This document shows, piece by piece, positions 32,137 to 43,780 of a stretch of DNA of 64,000 nucleotides (positions are counted from its first letter, which is position 1; each line of letters starts with the position of its first letter). Below the pieces are notes generated by a model, which worked only from the letters and a program-made list of their open reading frames with translations, was not told the DNA's origin and ran no database searches. This stretch comes from Tipula vernalis. Lineage: Eukaryota; Arthropoda; Insecta; Diptera; Tipulidae. A program made the position numbers and the translations under genes. The stretch is from contig OY282558.1 of NCBI GenBank assembly GCA_958295665.1, positions 313,940,092 through 314,004,091 of the forward strand. The letters are read 5' to 3'.

Positions 32137-33885
32137 CTACTGGGGACAACCCCTGGTAGCCGCAATCGTGATGGTTTTATCACCAAAGGAGGCCGTTATT
32201 CTCCTGTTTCTAAGCATATTGATTATCCACCCTATGGTGGAGGAGTCTATTCCCCTTGCTTGTCCTTGTTCTTGAATCATTTTGAACTTGGTATTGTCAA
32301 AAGCCCCTTGAATATCGAGGAAGGAGCATAACAAAACCTCTTTATTCCGAAGTGTATCTTGGATGTAAGTTGTCAGCTCGTGGACCGCTGTTTCTGTCGA
32401 TCTCCCAGTCTGATATGCATGTTGGCTGGGGTCTAGAGGATGCCTTAGGAGGGCATTGGATCTAATATATAGGCCCAGTATCTTCTCTATGGGTTTCAGA
32501 ATAAATGATATAAGGCTAATAGGTCTATGAGACCCGACGCCCTCTGCGGATCTTATTCCCGCTTGCGGAAGAATCACCCGCACCTCCCTCCAGCTTTTTG
32601 GAACATATTGTAAGCTGTAGCTGGCTCTAAAGAGTCTAATCGAATAAGGCAACAGTATTTGTAGGCCTTGCTGTAAAAATGCAGGATATATAAAATCCCC
32701 TCCCGGCGATTTAAAGGGACCAAAGGAATCGACGGCCCATTTTATTTTTCCGGGAGTGAAGATGTCTCTTGAGAACCTGTGAGATTCCCTTGGAATCAGG
32801 TAGGGATGCACGCTGTCTACATCGAGGTCTTCCTGGCATACAAGGACACTACACTCTGGGAAGTGGCCTTTCACCAGGCATTCGAGGGTTTCCTCCCTGG
32901 ATATAGTTGTCTCTTCATTCGGTTTCCTTGCAGATCTCAACGGATTTCTGTGGTCCAAGGAGAGTGCCTTCTGGAGTCGATAAGGCGCAGGCAGCCTATT
33001 GATTTTTTCACAAAAGTCTCTCCAGCTCGACCTCTTGCTTTTCCTAAGAGCCACGTTATATTGGGTTTGTCCTCTTAGCCCTGTTGAAAAGTTTACGAAC
33101 CTCTCGTCTTTTGATTTCCAGGTGTGATTCCACCAAAGAACGTCCCTTGTCCCAATAACACGAACTAGGGGTGAGCTTGAGTGGTAGGCATCAATAATTG
33201 CCTCGGTAACATTGCTTGAAACTCTATCGAGATCCTCAATAGAGTTGATGTTGGTCTGTAGACCAGTTACGTTATTATAAATTCTTTCATTATAGACTGG
33301 CCAATTAGTACGTTTTGGTATTCTTACTACCGATTCGTTTTTTGAAGGGGTTTTAATATCAAACCTGATATACATGTGATCCGACCAAGATGCTTCCTTT
33401 AACACATGCCAGTCCACAATTGTACCAGAGGTAACCATGTCAGACAGGGTAATATCTAGCACCGCCTTCCTGACTGCACTCACAAAAGTCGTATCGTTCC
33501 CTTTGTTATTAATAAAAATTTTTGTTAAACTAAATTCAAAAATTTGCTCACCTCTGATGTTGGTGTCACTACTTCCCCAGACAATGTGGTGTGAATTTGC
33601 ATCGCAACCGATAATGAATTTTTGGTGATGAGTCGTGCAATAATTAACGAATCTCTGTACCGGTTCTCTTGGTGGGTCGTTTTCGTCCCTGGGAAAATAT
33701 GCCGAAGCACAGTTGAGCGTGCTTCGGCCTCCTTTGGGTAAAGGCGTCTCTATCGAGATCGCTGTTATGTCCCTGGAAATAAATTCAATAATTGAGAATA
33801 TATTAAGTGTCGAGCGACAAAGAATTGCTGTCCTCGGCCTATCCACTTCCGTGTTGTGAATTAGCTTACCTGTTTTACTCGGCAA
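32137..33885 (-). CDS. LINE endonuclease and N-terminal reverse transcriptase
   Basis: This 582-codon open frame is the longest in the window. Residues about 20-230 are the endonuclease: AILCRSTLNIFSIIEF, NCASAYFPRDENDPP, FIIGCDANSHHIVWG (catalytic Asp and Asn), VLDITLSDM and EASWSDHMYI (terminal Asp-His). The first catalytic Asn/Glu lie in the missing N-terminus, so the domain cannot work. Residues about 365-582 are RT: GPFKSPGGDFIYPAFLQ, YVPKSWREVRVILPQAG, GSHRPISLISFILKPIEKIL, HAYQTGRSTETAVHEL and SFLDIQGAFDNTKF. It ends ATRGCPQ followed by a stop, just where the family reads GCPQGGVLSPLLW. The frame resumes at 32,118 after that break. Confidence 0.92.
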   Translation of the reverse strand: MPSKTGKLIHNTEVDRPRTAILCRSTLNIFSIIEFISRDITAISIETPLPKGGRSTLNCASAYFPRDENDPPREPVQRFVNYCTTHHQKFIIGCDANSHHIVWGSSDTNIRGEQIFEFSLTKIFINNKGNDTTFVSAVRKAVLDITLSDMVTSGTIVDWHVLKEASWSDHMYIRFDIKTPSKNESVVRIPKRTNWPVYNERIYNNVTGLQTNINSIEDLDRVSSNVTEAIIDAYHSSSPLVRVIGTRDVLWWNHTWKSKDERFVNFSTGLRGQTQYNVALRKSKRSSWRDFCEKINRLPAPYRLQKALSLDHRNPLRSARKPNEETTISREETLECLVKGHFPECSVLVCQEDLDVDSVHPYLIPRESHRFSRDIFTPGKIKWAVDSFGPFKSPGGDFIYPAFLQQGLQILLPYSIRLFRASYSLQYVPKSWREVRVILPQAGIRSAEGVGSHRPISLISFILKPIEKILGLYIRSNALLRHPLDPSQHAYQTGRSTETAVHELTTYIQDTLRNKEVLLCSFLDIQGAFDNTKFKMIQEQGQARGIDSSTIGWIINMLRNRRITASFGDKTITIAATRGCPQ

Positions 33886-33900
33886 ACCTTTTATTTTTCC

Positions 33901-34618
33901 GATGTGGGCCCCTGAGTGAGCGCTATGACCCAGTCCTTTATTAAGAAAAGGCGGCTTAGGTTATAAGTGGCCGCCATGGATCGATGATGATTTATCTGCA
34001 CACATCTCAAGGATGTGTGGTGTGTCGAATTGTACTGCTCTTAGAGTTACTACAATATCCTAATCGAATTTGACAGTGCAAGTGACTGTTTGGTTTCCTT
34101 TGTTTATCATTTGGCGTAATGTGCATTGTACATGTGACGTTCCTCTTTGGGTGTGTCAAGATACAATATTTTTTCTATAATTTGCCTAAACCCTTATCAA
34201 ATTAAAACAGATATCGTCGATAATGAAAGGGACAATTACGAACCACAATGGATCCCTCAAAATAAAATGCATCGCCAAAATTTAATTGAAAACGGGCCAC
34301 ATATCAGTTCCAATCAATACCATATAACAGTGAGTGTAGACTAACGCAATCACCGTTCTTAAAATCAAGAGTGGCAGATATTAAAAATTTAACGAATGAA
34401 TGAAACTCAATTCGGAAAAGTGTTAATAACTACCAAATTGACTGTTGAGTCAGGGGTTAACTTAGCTATAATGTCAAGGGTTTGGCTGGACTTATAAGAA
34501 ACCGATGAGAAGCCAATCTTTTGAAAATATTAATTCAACTTTATTTATTTTATTATTTAGTTATTTGATACCTGCAGCGTTTAAAATCGGTACAAACAAT
34601 TACGGCTATGCAATTAAT
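33901..34618. other. Interval between two LINE remnants
   Basis: The right flank of the truncated LINE 5' end (33,900-34,140) is less AT-rich and may hold more of its endonuclease N-terminus in broken form, but I could not align it. A 65-codon frame at 34,147-34,344 (+) has no motif. Confidence 0.35.
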
Positions 34619-36060
34619 TTAATTAAATGAAAAAAACTTAAATAAAACACTCTTGAACAAATCTCTCGACAAGTGAAAATCGAAAATTTCAAATACTGAA
34701 TTGAACACCCGTGATTTTCTCAGGATCGGTTCTGAAAGACCATATTTTGTTGGCACCAGGCCAATGAACAAAAGCCCATCACGTTGACGCATTCGGCATT
34801 CGGGAGCATAGATTTTTAGATATGCGAGTAACTCGGTACAATCGATAAAGGAATTAATAGCTACGTCCCGGCGATAGTCAAGACTTTGCAGTTTCAAAAG
34901 ACTACATCGATCCTGATATGGTCGCAAGACATATTCCACAGCACGCGTGGACAGCAAACATCGTAGCGCATACAGAACAAATTGCTTCTGTACACTCTCA
35001 ATCCTCCCGGAATGACAGTGTTAGAATGGTGCCCAAACTGAAGATGCGTACTCCAAAATAGGCCGAACAAACGAGACTAACTGTAAAGTAAAAGTTATCG
35101 TGTCGCTAAAATCCCTACAGTTTCGTTTAACAAAGCCCAATATAATATAGGACATTGAAATAAAGGTGTTAACATGTCTGGTAAATGTAGCGTTGGATGC
35201 AAAAATCACACCAAGTTCGGAAATGATCTCGACTCGGCCAACGTTTTCATTGTACAGCTAATATTAGTGAAAAATGGGTAAGCGAGAACGATTTAAAGTT
35301 AAAATAGTCTTACATTTGCTCACGTTAAGAGTCTATTAATAATTGGCCAATCGTAAAATTTGTTTAAGTCGTCCTGCAACTTTACGCAATCAGGCAAACT
35401 AGTAGCCCGGGTAAAGATTTCCATGTCATCTGCGATGAAGAGACAGTTAGCAAACTCAAACCATTGCACCACGTCGTTGATAAAAAATGAAAATAACAAT
35501 GGGCCAATGTGACTACCTTGAGGACAATTGGGACGCATTTAGGAATGCAACCATTTAGTAGGAATGAACTGACAATTTAGACTCTCTAACTTACTAATAA
35601 GAATAGAGTGGTCCATCATCACAAAAGCCTTGGCAAAATCTGTATAGACAACGTCAAGCCGATGTCTGGAATTTAAACTATGAAATAAGTTGCCACAAAA
35701 CGAAACCAAGTTAGTTACTGTAAACCTATCGGGATAAAATCCATGTCTTGCAAGAGAAATATCGTTTTTAGTATGGAAGAACAAGATTATTTGAACCATA
35801 GACTCAGACAGCTTGGGTAAGATGGAAAGATAGGCTTCTACCCGCCTTGAAGATTGGATGAATACAAGAAATTTTCCAAGGATCGGCGAAAAAACAGCGA
35901 CGAAGGCTTTCACTAAATATGAAGGTAATCGAAATTGTGAAACTCTTAGCATAACACCTAAAGAAAATCGGCGACAAGCCATCATAAACCGCTCCATTTC
36001 CAACCTCGAGCTAGAGCAAGTAATCCCGAACTTCTTCCTCGATAAACTTGAAAATATATT
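34619..36060 (-). pseudogene. CR1-group LINE reverse transcriptase, broken
   Basis: The minus strand from 36,060 reads EEEVRDYLLKLEVGNGAVYD and LSPIFFRCYAKSF. It then gives SCIHPIFKAG, SILPKLSESMVQIILFFHT, QHGF-like RHGFYPDRFTVTNL and DVVYTDFAKAFVMMDHSIL (35,650 region). Next come CPQGSHIGPLLFSFFINDVV and the catalytic region CLFIADDMEIFT (35,538-35,320). The thumb follows as LVSFVRPILEYASSVWAPF (35,209-35,021), and the C-terminus as RDVAINSFIDCTELLAYL, RMRQRDGLLF and TKYGLSEPILR (34,957-34,619). The A-D-D box reads IADD where FADD is usual. Four frames separated by stops show it is dead. The CR1-type call rests on the C-terminal TNYG-EPI-R-like block. Confidence 0.85.
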
Positions 36061-37481
36061 AAATTAATCGAAGCCGATTGATCTTAATTGTCTTTAAGAG
36101 TTTGTCATTCATTTATGTTTTTAAACTTTGTCTAATTATAGAGTTTACTAAATGTATTTGTAAACCTTCAGCCGCATTTCATTATTAATATAAATGTGGT
36201 AGGAGGTATATACTCGTACTTATTGTACATAATTTAAATCTCCGTGACTAATAAAATATAAAAACAAATCTTTTATATTTTTCCAATACTCATACTAAAT
36301 TATGTTTAAATGTTTTTGTAATGCTATTTTTAAAACTTTAAATGAACCCATCTCAAAAATACCAACACATTTCTATTTCGGTTTATTTTCATTGCTACAA
36401 TAATACATTCATGCTGCTACGGGTGTTTATCAAAGATAAGCCAATGATAATGACTTAATTACCTTTTAAAAAAAAAAAACCTCATTTGAGGGTTGAAATA
36501 AACAACAAATACATTTTTAGTACTATTTTTATCGTAAAAATAATTTAATAGAAAATAATAATGATAGGAAACACCCACCCAAAAAAAAAAAACAAAAAAA
36601 ATACCATTTTGTGGAGGTTCCATTATTACCAACATACTTACATATAGGTGAGTAAAGGTATATTAAATTTCACTTTTACTTTAGTTTGTACCATTCCAAA
36701 AAAAAAACTTTAGCCACTTTGACCAAAAATTTTAATTATAATAAATAATTAATTAAGTTATGACAAACATAATAATTTAACCCCTTTTAATGAGAGATTT
36801 TTAATTAATGATATAATTTTAGCTTGTAGGGGGTCAATTTGAATTGTATGTAATAAACATAAAAAATCGTGAATAAAAAACATAAAAATTGTATTTGTTA
36901 ATTCCGGAATTAAGAAATAAATTTTTCGAATACAAATTTTTTACTTTTTTTTTTTACTTTATGTTCGTTTCAAAAATATGCGCTTGGAATATACATATTA
37001 TTGCTAAATATTAATAAATTATGGAAAACAAAATAAAGTATTTTTGGTGACTAACTATTCAACATTCCATAAACGAAATAAATAAAATTATAATTTTTCA
37101 ATTAAAAACAAAACAAAATATTTTATCTCGACCTCATACTAATTTATTGGCCCGCAACACAAAACCACATACAATTTATTCCACCCACAAATATCATTTC
37201 TTATTTATTTCTTATTTATTTACATTTTAAATAAAACAAAAATATGTATGCATACATCTTCGTTGTATCCATAACGATAATAAAACCACTTCTTCAGATA
37301 ATCTTAATTCATTTTGTAAATTTTTTTTTTGTTAAACCAACAAAAAAAAAATGACCAATTGAACTGTGCATTTTTATTTATTCAAAACGAACATATACAT
37401 ATGTGTATATAGTATGTACGTAGATTGTCCATAATGCATTTTGTTGCGTACAACAGATAAATAAAAATACATTTTAAGAAA
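36061..37481. other. AT-rich interval without recognisable genes
   Basis: Many A/T homopolymers and a run of mixed AAT/AAAC repeats. No frame of interest on either strand. Confidence 0.5.
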
Positions 37482-37483
37482 TA

Positions 37484-38135
37484 TTGGGTGTATGTAAAAG
37501 TAAGTTCCATTTTTCTAATTGTTCTTATATATATTTTGAAAAGTCATTTTCAACCTTCAAAATCTAGTATATGACATTCGATTAAAATATAAACAACACA
37601 GTTTTTATTCGATTTAAAATTGGGAGTTTTGTGCCAAATAATCGTCAATTGCGGGAAGCTTTGTTGTATTTTTTTACTATAAAGAAAAGCGCTGAAATGC
37701 TTTTCCAAAGAAATCAAAGAAAGGGCTTTTGCATCGACTTGTGCCTGAAACCTTCTGAAACTATTAATCGCGAAGTCTACTAACGGAAATTAATACGTTT
37801 GAAGCGTGCTGTTCAAGATAATCAACCAAAATGGGAAGACACAATAAACTGATTTTGCAGCATGACAACGCAAAACCACATACTGCAAGAATCGTTAAAA
37901 CCTACCTGACGGCACCCGCCATATTCGTCAGACATTGCATCTTCGTATTACTGTTTATTCTGGTCGATGCAGTCAGAACTGGTCAGAACTGGTCAGAACT
38001 GAAATTGCCTAAAAGATGGGCTAAGGTTGTGGCTTCTGATGGAGCATACTTTAAATAATGTACCACATTTATATGGTTGCTAAATAAACATGTAATTTTA
38101 ACCAAAAAACGTAATTTACTTTTAAATAAACCCAA
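37484..38135 (+). mobile_element. Internally deleted mariner element with TA target duplication
   Basis: The left tip TTGGGTGTATGTAAAAGTAA and its inverted right partner (TTACTTTTAAATAAACCCAA) match over about 28 bp. TA flanks both ends (37,482-37,483 and 38,136-38,137). The element is 652 bp, half the length of a full mariner. The tips and coding ends are both present, so the loss is internal. Confidence 0.9.
37630..38058 (+). pseudogene. Mariner transposase, deleted
   Basis: N-terminal residues FVPNNRQLREALLYFFTIKK are followed at about 37,690 by decayed sequence. ETINREVY and IRLKRAVQDNQPKW lead to LILQHDNAKPHTARIVKTYL (second catalytic D) at 37,852-37,911. The third D motif and the block after it are absent. 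The frame then passes through three direct copies of GGTCAGAACT (37,949-37,990 region) into LPKRWAKVVASDGAYFK, the authentic C-terminus, and stops at 38,056. The first catalytic D is also lost, as the segment between the N-terminus and the ETINR block is missing. Confidence 0.88.
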
Positions 38136-38137
38136 TA

Positions 38138-39112
38138 TTACCTGTATTGAACTTATATGGAAGAGATCCAATGATCGATATCGTGCAATAAAAAACACGA
38201 ATTTCTATAAAATAAATTTGCGATTTACATATTGTTTGTTTTACAGTCTTGATCATAATTTCGTATAATGGATATAAGATTCTTAAAACTTGCACGAAGA
38301 GTTTAAATAAAGTCATTATGTATATGTATGATTAACATTAACATTAAAATAAATAAGATTTATAAAAGCACTTTAGTGGTTAGAGTGTTCGCATTTAATT
38401 GAACAAAAAAAAAAAGATAAACAAATTCGTATTGTTTGTATAAGTTCCAGATTTGCAATCAGCTCTAATAGCCATAGGAGCTCTATAGCAATTTAGTTAA
38501 TCTAGAAATCATATTTAAGCAGGTAAACTGCATTTTCCGATAACTATAATATGCATTGAGCATATAACTCAAAAGCGCCTATCGAGGCTTTTGGAAACAA
38601 TCTGAAATAAATCAAGGTATTTTTAAGTATTATTCAAAATGCTGGAACGACTAGAAGAGGGATTGTAAAAGATGAGTATTGCTATCGATATAAAGGGCTA
38701 CTATTGAGGAAAATTTTGGAACTTCCTTTAGCTATTCATATAAGCGCACTGTAGCATTAGCGCTATAGCTGATCATTAGTGTCTAACAGAAACATCATTT
38801 ACTTAGTAAACGCTGTGTTAGGGTTACCACTAAAATATTTCGCTATGCTGTAGTCAGCTTGGTCTGGATTCAGCACTCTCATTCATTACTATCCAGTAAA
38901 CATTACGTCATATTAATTGTATATTCATTTTCATGTCCGTTTTACAATAGGCATTTTGTGACACTCGGGTCGTAGGTGGCCATTTTGTCAACTATACTTA
39001 GTCAGAACGTGATATACATATATATATATATATATCTGTTACCAGTAATATTACCGATAACACGGGTAAAATAGGTAACACTTTTTATTCAATATTTTAA
39101 TTCCAATTTGTA
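38138..39112. other. Interval without recognisable genes
   Basis: A TA microsatellite at about 39,010-39,036 is the only repeat. Open frames are short and without motif. Confidence 0.4.
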
Positions 39113-39533
39113 CTAAAGAACACTAGTAATATTTTGACGTCTGGACAAAAGTAGTAAGACTTTTAAATAAAACACAAACGGCTTCTCATCCCCTTGAAAG
39201 TAATCTCCTTCGGATAGAATACACTTAAGCCAACGTTTTCCAGTCTTCGAAACAGGTATTAAATTATATTTCCGGAATGGCGTACAAAACCTTCTTTGAT
39301 TCCGCTCAAATCTCTTCAATCATGTCAAAACGACATCCTCGGAGCGATTTCTTGAATTTCAGGAATAGCCAGAAGTCAAGCTGAGCTAAACCAGTGGAGG
39401 ACAGTTGCGAAACAATATAGGTTGATTTTTTGGCCAAATAGACACCTCTGTTTGTCAATCGACAATTTTTGGGCATCAAATCCTTGGCTTCTTTGATGTG
39501 ATGTTCATCGAAGGACGGCAAGGTCGCCTTCAA
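39113..39533 (-). pseudogene. Mariner transposase, C-terminal fragment
   Basis: Read leftward from 39,533, the frame gives HHIKEAKDLMPKNCRLTN. It then reaches GLAQLDFWLFLKFKKSLRGC followed by RFDMIEEI. This corresponds to the third catalytic motif (PDLAPCDFWLF in the family), here changed to TGLAQLDFWLF with the catalytic D retained. After a shift and stops the C-terminus appears as KRWLKCILSEGDYFQGDEK, normal for mariner. It belongs to a different lineage from the copy at 37.5 kb. No tips identified. Confidence 0.85.
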
Positions 39534-39739
39534 CGCCTACAATAAATAATAAATTTGACATAAATAAAAGTTTATGTTCAATAAAACTGTTTAATCAATA
39601 TATGGTTCATCCCCGCCGAAGCATTAATCATCTTCAGCCTCAACATCAACCATAACCGAATTATTCTTACTTTCCTCCAAGTCATCCTCTTCTTCATGCG
39701 AATATGATTATTCAGCTTCATCCGTTAATAATAATTTAT

Positions 39740-40270
39740 ATTTGATTCAGCAGGAATAACTTCATCTTCGTTATCCACACTTCCTTCATTCGATCTCGAC
39801 ATGTTTAAGTTGTGCAAAATATACGTTAGTTTTCCTGCACGATCAACAGTCAATGGATTACGTGTTAAGCTATGTGTATAAAAACATAAGTACTGAATGT
39901 GCTTTCCATTGCAGCTCTCGGTGCTGGCATGCTCAAAATATCAGCCGCCAAGCACTTGAAGGTGAACTATAGAACACACCAGCCCACCAAATTTTACCAG
40001 AGAGCTGCTCACTTGCAACCATAAACGGCCGTAAAAAAAATTTATTTCGAACATTGTAATGCGCCAAAGACTCATATATTTTGTGGCCCTTTTATTTTTT
40101 GTCCTTATATTTTGGGTGAAATTCTGCAACATTAAAAATAAATTCAGTCGCTTCAAGTTTCTGTGATTCCGAAAGACATTTTCCTCGAATAGCTGCTGAA
40201 ATGTAGCGGTTGTAAGCATTTTCCGACCCTTGCTTTGAGAATACTTATAAATTTTTTGTAATTGGTGCAT
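39740..40270 (-). pseudogene. hAT transposase C-terminal dimerisation region, decayed
   Basis: The minus strand near 39,953-39,885 reads FKCLAADILSMPAPRAAMES followed by TFS. This matches the hAT dimerisation motif (LA--IL-IPA--A-SERTFS). After a frame break, RNPLTVDRAGKLTYILHNLN (39,870-39,805) matches the block that follows (R--L-PE-V--L-FLH-N). An acidic tail, MSRSNEGSVDNEDEV, continues to about 39,745. Upstream, the frame 40,270-39,941 is likely part of the same protein but carries no diagnostic residue. The catalytic triad is not visible. The call depends on the two C-terminal blocks. Confidence 0.6.
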
Positions 40271-41244
40271 TTATTTTGTTCAAAAGTTCATTTTATATTA
40301 ACAAAACAGTACGCCACTTTAGACAAAATAGCAAACTCTAAAAAAAAATGGCCATTTAGCAATCGGAGGTAGTACACAGTGAACAATTTCGAATAGGAGA
40401 TCGTAGATGCCTTCTTAACTGACTTTACATCGTCTTCGATAGCCAGCGCCTTCAGGGCATATCTGATGTAGCATGAATGCAGATCGAATGTAGCATGAAA
40501 AATAAACGAGATTTTTTATTTCCGAAACCGACGCACGATTCCGCACGACTGACTGAAAATTTCGAACTGTTGCACCCATACTTGGTAATATAGAGATAGC
40601 TTTTGTTAATTTTTCAGGACGCTTTATTGTGCTTTCCATTGTCAATAATAAGTACATTAAAGTTATAAATCTCGACGTCTTTTAGCACCGCTTCAACTTT
40701 CTCGAAAAGAAACTTTAAAAGCCAAATGTCGATTTTCTTTAGTGAGTAGATTTATAGAAAAAGGCTTTGGGTGTATTGATGTCATAATTTGTTATGAAGT
40801 CCCTGCATATGTTCAACCAGTCTGCAACGTCAGTTTGATTGGAAAATTGGTATCTTGAAAGTAGTTTATAGAACAGTCGCAATTTCTTCAACAAATCAGT
40901 ACAAGCCGACTTTGTGGTTGAGTCGAATGGAGCACCAGAAACGAAAATTGCGCGAGTAATAGCTCATCGACCATCTGGTGTTTCTCATGTTCTCAACGAA
41001 AATCCAGCACACTAGAGGTTTTCATCGACTAAGACGATGCAGCCACTTTTCTAATTAAATAGTGATTGGTGTTTTTAACAGACAGAGCGATGTATCATAT
41101 TCAGGGTCAGATTCCAGCTCTATTACGTATTTACCAAATGAATATGTCAATAAAACAGGAAAAAGGTGTAGATTATTATATTCTACAGCAAAAATCTGGT
41201 GTAGTATACGACGTCTTTCCTTAGCATATCCGTCAGTGGTCAGG
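40271..41244. other. Interval with an unassigned minus-strand frame
   Basis: Frame 40,657-40,415 (80 codons, minus) begins MYLLLTMESTIKRPEKLTK and could be more of the hAT transposase upstream of 40,270, since strand and composition agree. I see no motif that proves it. The rest is unrecognised. Confidence 0.35.
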
Positions 41245-41838
41245 CTATAGTTGCGTAATTCTCCACATATTTGCTAATTTCTGAATTTTCTTCATCGTGT
41301 TCGGCTCGGGAAATTTACTAATTGAAATTGTGTTTTGCCTTGATGGTTTGATCTGCCCGCCTCCTACTTCATATCCAAGATACTCGATTTTCTCGCATAA
41401 GAATTGACATTTACTCCACATCACTTGCAATCCAAGCAATTCGGCAACGTACAGTACAATCTTCAATCTTTCCATAGCTTCTATTACAGTTTTGGATGGT
41501 ATCATCAAGTCATCTATGTAGATAAACATTATTCCCTTACGACATAATTCATCAAATACCCTGTATGTGAATCGCATAAATGCCGATGGACTGCTGCACA
41601 AACTGAAGGGTGCTCTCAGGAACCCATACTGCCCGAATAGTGATATAAACGATGTATATTTTACCAAATCATCGACTATGGGAACATGGAAAAATCCGTT
41701 TCGACGATCCAATGTTGAAAAATACTTAGCATTACCCAACTTGTCTATTTGATCCTCGATAAGTGGCAGTGGAAATCTATCTCGTACTATGTTATTATTC
41801 AGCTGTTGATCCATATAAAACCGCTTTATTATGTTCAT
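41245..41838 (-). pseudogene. Ty3/gypsy reverse transcriptase fragment
   Basis: This open frame of 197 codons contains the RT core. It reads IVRDRFPLPLIEDQIDKLGN, AKYFSTLDRRNGFFHVPI (first catalytic D; family usually LDLKNGF), VKYTSFISLFGQYGFLRAPF, SLCSSPSAFMRF, and GIMFIYIDDLMIPS with the YIDD active site. Then come LGLQVMWSKCQFLCEKIEYL and KFPEPNTMKKIQKLANMW, after which the frame is lost. The protein would reverse-transcribe an LTR element. Protease, RNase H, integrase and LTRs were not found around it, so it is an isolated fragment. Given the preserved frame, the loss of flanks may be by deletion, not slow decay. Confidence 0.9.
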
Positions 41839-42676
41839 AATCGGTTATGCCACTTATACAGTAATCGACTATCGAAGCATCTTCTAAGTTGCCGGCTTGA
41901 CCTAGTTCAGTCATAATGATTTAATAATTTTTGAAAAATGTATCTTTCCTTTTTTGTCCTCTCTGCCATGCGCCTATAAATCACAGCAGAATTCACTTTC
42001 TTTTTGAACTCGTTGACTAAATGTATGGTGAGATTATCCCTTATTATTCCTGTTAAGTAAAACGATTATTAACCATACAATCAGATTAAAGCAATTGATT
42101 TTGGTGTTTCGATGAGATGAAGTAAAGTTGTTTTGATTTTGGTGCTGAAAGTGAGGTTTGCTATTATTTAACAAATTATTAGTAAGTAATTTTTACTGAG
42201 ATGGGCCGAAAAAAAGAAATAATCTTGATAATTCACCTGAAATTGAGGACGCTTTTATGCGTAAGATAATGGAAATATTTAGAAGAGTCGCGAATGATGA
42301 GTCGGTGAATTCAAATAATACAGTGCTATTGAACCAACCAAAAAGCAGCACTATGATGGAGGATGGTGACAGCAGAGATATGTCAAATGGAAGTGAGATA
42401 ATATACCCATATACAAAGCAATTATACAATTTAAATATAACATAAAATACAATACAGGCTTCGTCTTAATTTAATTTGAGATAAAACAATATTTTTGGGC
42501 TTAAAATTTCGCTAACATGTCTTATTTTTAATAAGGTATGGCGTCTTCTAAACAAATCACTTATTTTTAAATAAATTAGTGTTAATTTACTCAAAAGTGT
42601 TTTGAGAGTAACTAATTACAATTTTTTATAAGCTTTTTAAAATTCCAAGATGGCGTATATAAGATGACCGCCAAAA
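41839..42676. other. Interval without recognisable genes
   Basis: A frame at 42,257-42,445 (+, 62 codons; open upstream from about 42,230) reads MRKIMEIFRRVANDESVNSN and is hydrophilic. It could be a retroelement gag scrap, but nothing identifies it. Confidence 0.35.
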
Positions 42677-43780
42677 GTGTCAAACCCCCCCTATATTTGG
42701 ACTTATATTCAGCATCTAAACAAAATTCAAAAATCATATCAATCTTCAAGGTTACCACCTATAAGAAATGCTCAAGCCAATTGGATTCGACATGACAAAG
42801 AAAAAGCGGAACTCTTTGCTCAACACCTAGCAACAGTATTTAAACCGAATGATATTCAATCCAACATCGACGTAACACCTGTCTATCAACCAAATCAGGA
42901 TTTTAAAAGGGTCACGCCAATGGAAATTGCTGAAGAAATCGACAAAAGTTTTAGCCAAAAAAAGGCACCAGGAATTGATGAAATATCACCGGGTTTATTC
43001 AAGGAACTTCCACGCAAAGCAATCATCATGATCACATACTTATTTAATGCCTGTATGAGATTGAAGTAGGTGCCCAAGTGCTACAAAACGGTCCAAATAA
43101 TTATGTTAAAGAAACCAGGTAAACCAGATGAAGAAGTAACATCATATAGACCAATTTCACTGCTTCCGACCTTATCAAAGCTGTTTGAAAAACTATACTA
43201 CTAAAACGTCTAAAGCCAATGGTAAACGTTCCTGATTTTTAATTTGGATTCAGAAATAACCACTCCACAATAGTTAAAGTCCATCGAATAACTACATACT
43301 GTAATAGAGCAAGCGTTAGAAGAAAAGAAACATTGCCCCGCCGTATTTCTGGATGTATCTCAGGCCTTTGATAGGGTTTGGCACGAGGGATTGACATTCA
43401 AGATGAGCAAAATGCTACCACAAAACTATTGCCAGCTGCTTGAATCATACCTCTCTGATCGCCAATTCAGAGTCATCCATGAAGAAACATGTTCTGACTT
43501 TAATCCAACGCTAGCGGAAGTTCTGCAGGGAAGCGTATTGGGACCTGTCCTCTACCTTATCTATACTGCGGACATACCTACAACGAATAAAACATTCATC
43601 GGCACGTTCGCTGACGACACTGTAATTATGTCAGTAGACGAATCACAACCAAGGGCAGTGGAAAATCTTCAACGAGCAATGAACAACGTTACTAAGTGGA
43701 CAATTGACTGGAAAATAGTGCTTAATGAGCTCAAATCAACCCATGTGACATTTACGCTCCGGACAGTACAAACGAAGTAA
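42677..43780 (+). pseudogene. Second jockey-type LINE reverse transcriptase fragment
   Basis: Frame 42,677-43,069 covers the pre-RT region (KAELFAQHLATVF, ITPMEIAEEI-like block, KKAPGIDEISPGLFKELP). After a stop come MLKKPGKPDEEVTSYRPISL and PTLSKLFEKL in another frame. Then HCPAVFLDVSQAFDRVWHEG leads into the open frame 43,391-43,780 with VLQGSVLGPVLYLIYTADIP and the catalytic GTFADDTVIM, ending in ELKSTHVTFTLR. It shares the jockey subfamily of the element at 1-1,890 but retains different segments. It lacks the C-terminus, poly(A) tail and endonuclease. Downstream sequence after 43,790 is unrelated. Confidence 0.9.

Larger units (their letters stand above)
28450..33900 (-). mobile_element. 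LOA/R1-type LINE with RNase H, interrupted by a Tc1-like transposon
   Basis: Read right to left: endonuclease and reverse transcriptase in one 582-codon frame, a second RT frame, a connecting region, RNase H and a C-terminal tail. The 3' untranslated region ends in an A-rich tail (minus strand) near 28,440-28,500. The Tc1-like element at 29,254-31,191 sits inside the RNase H domain. Removing it mentally, the two RNase H halves (31,195-31,330 and 28,880-29,251) are contiguous in sense. The 5' end is truncated near 33,900 inside the endonuclease. Confidence 0.9.

Noticed and set aside
38366..38412. tRNA-like phrase TAGTGGTTAGAGTGTTCGC followed by an A-run
   Set aside because: Resembles the D-arm part of a tRNA or a SINE head, but no anticodon or T-arm follows. 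Too short to annotate.
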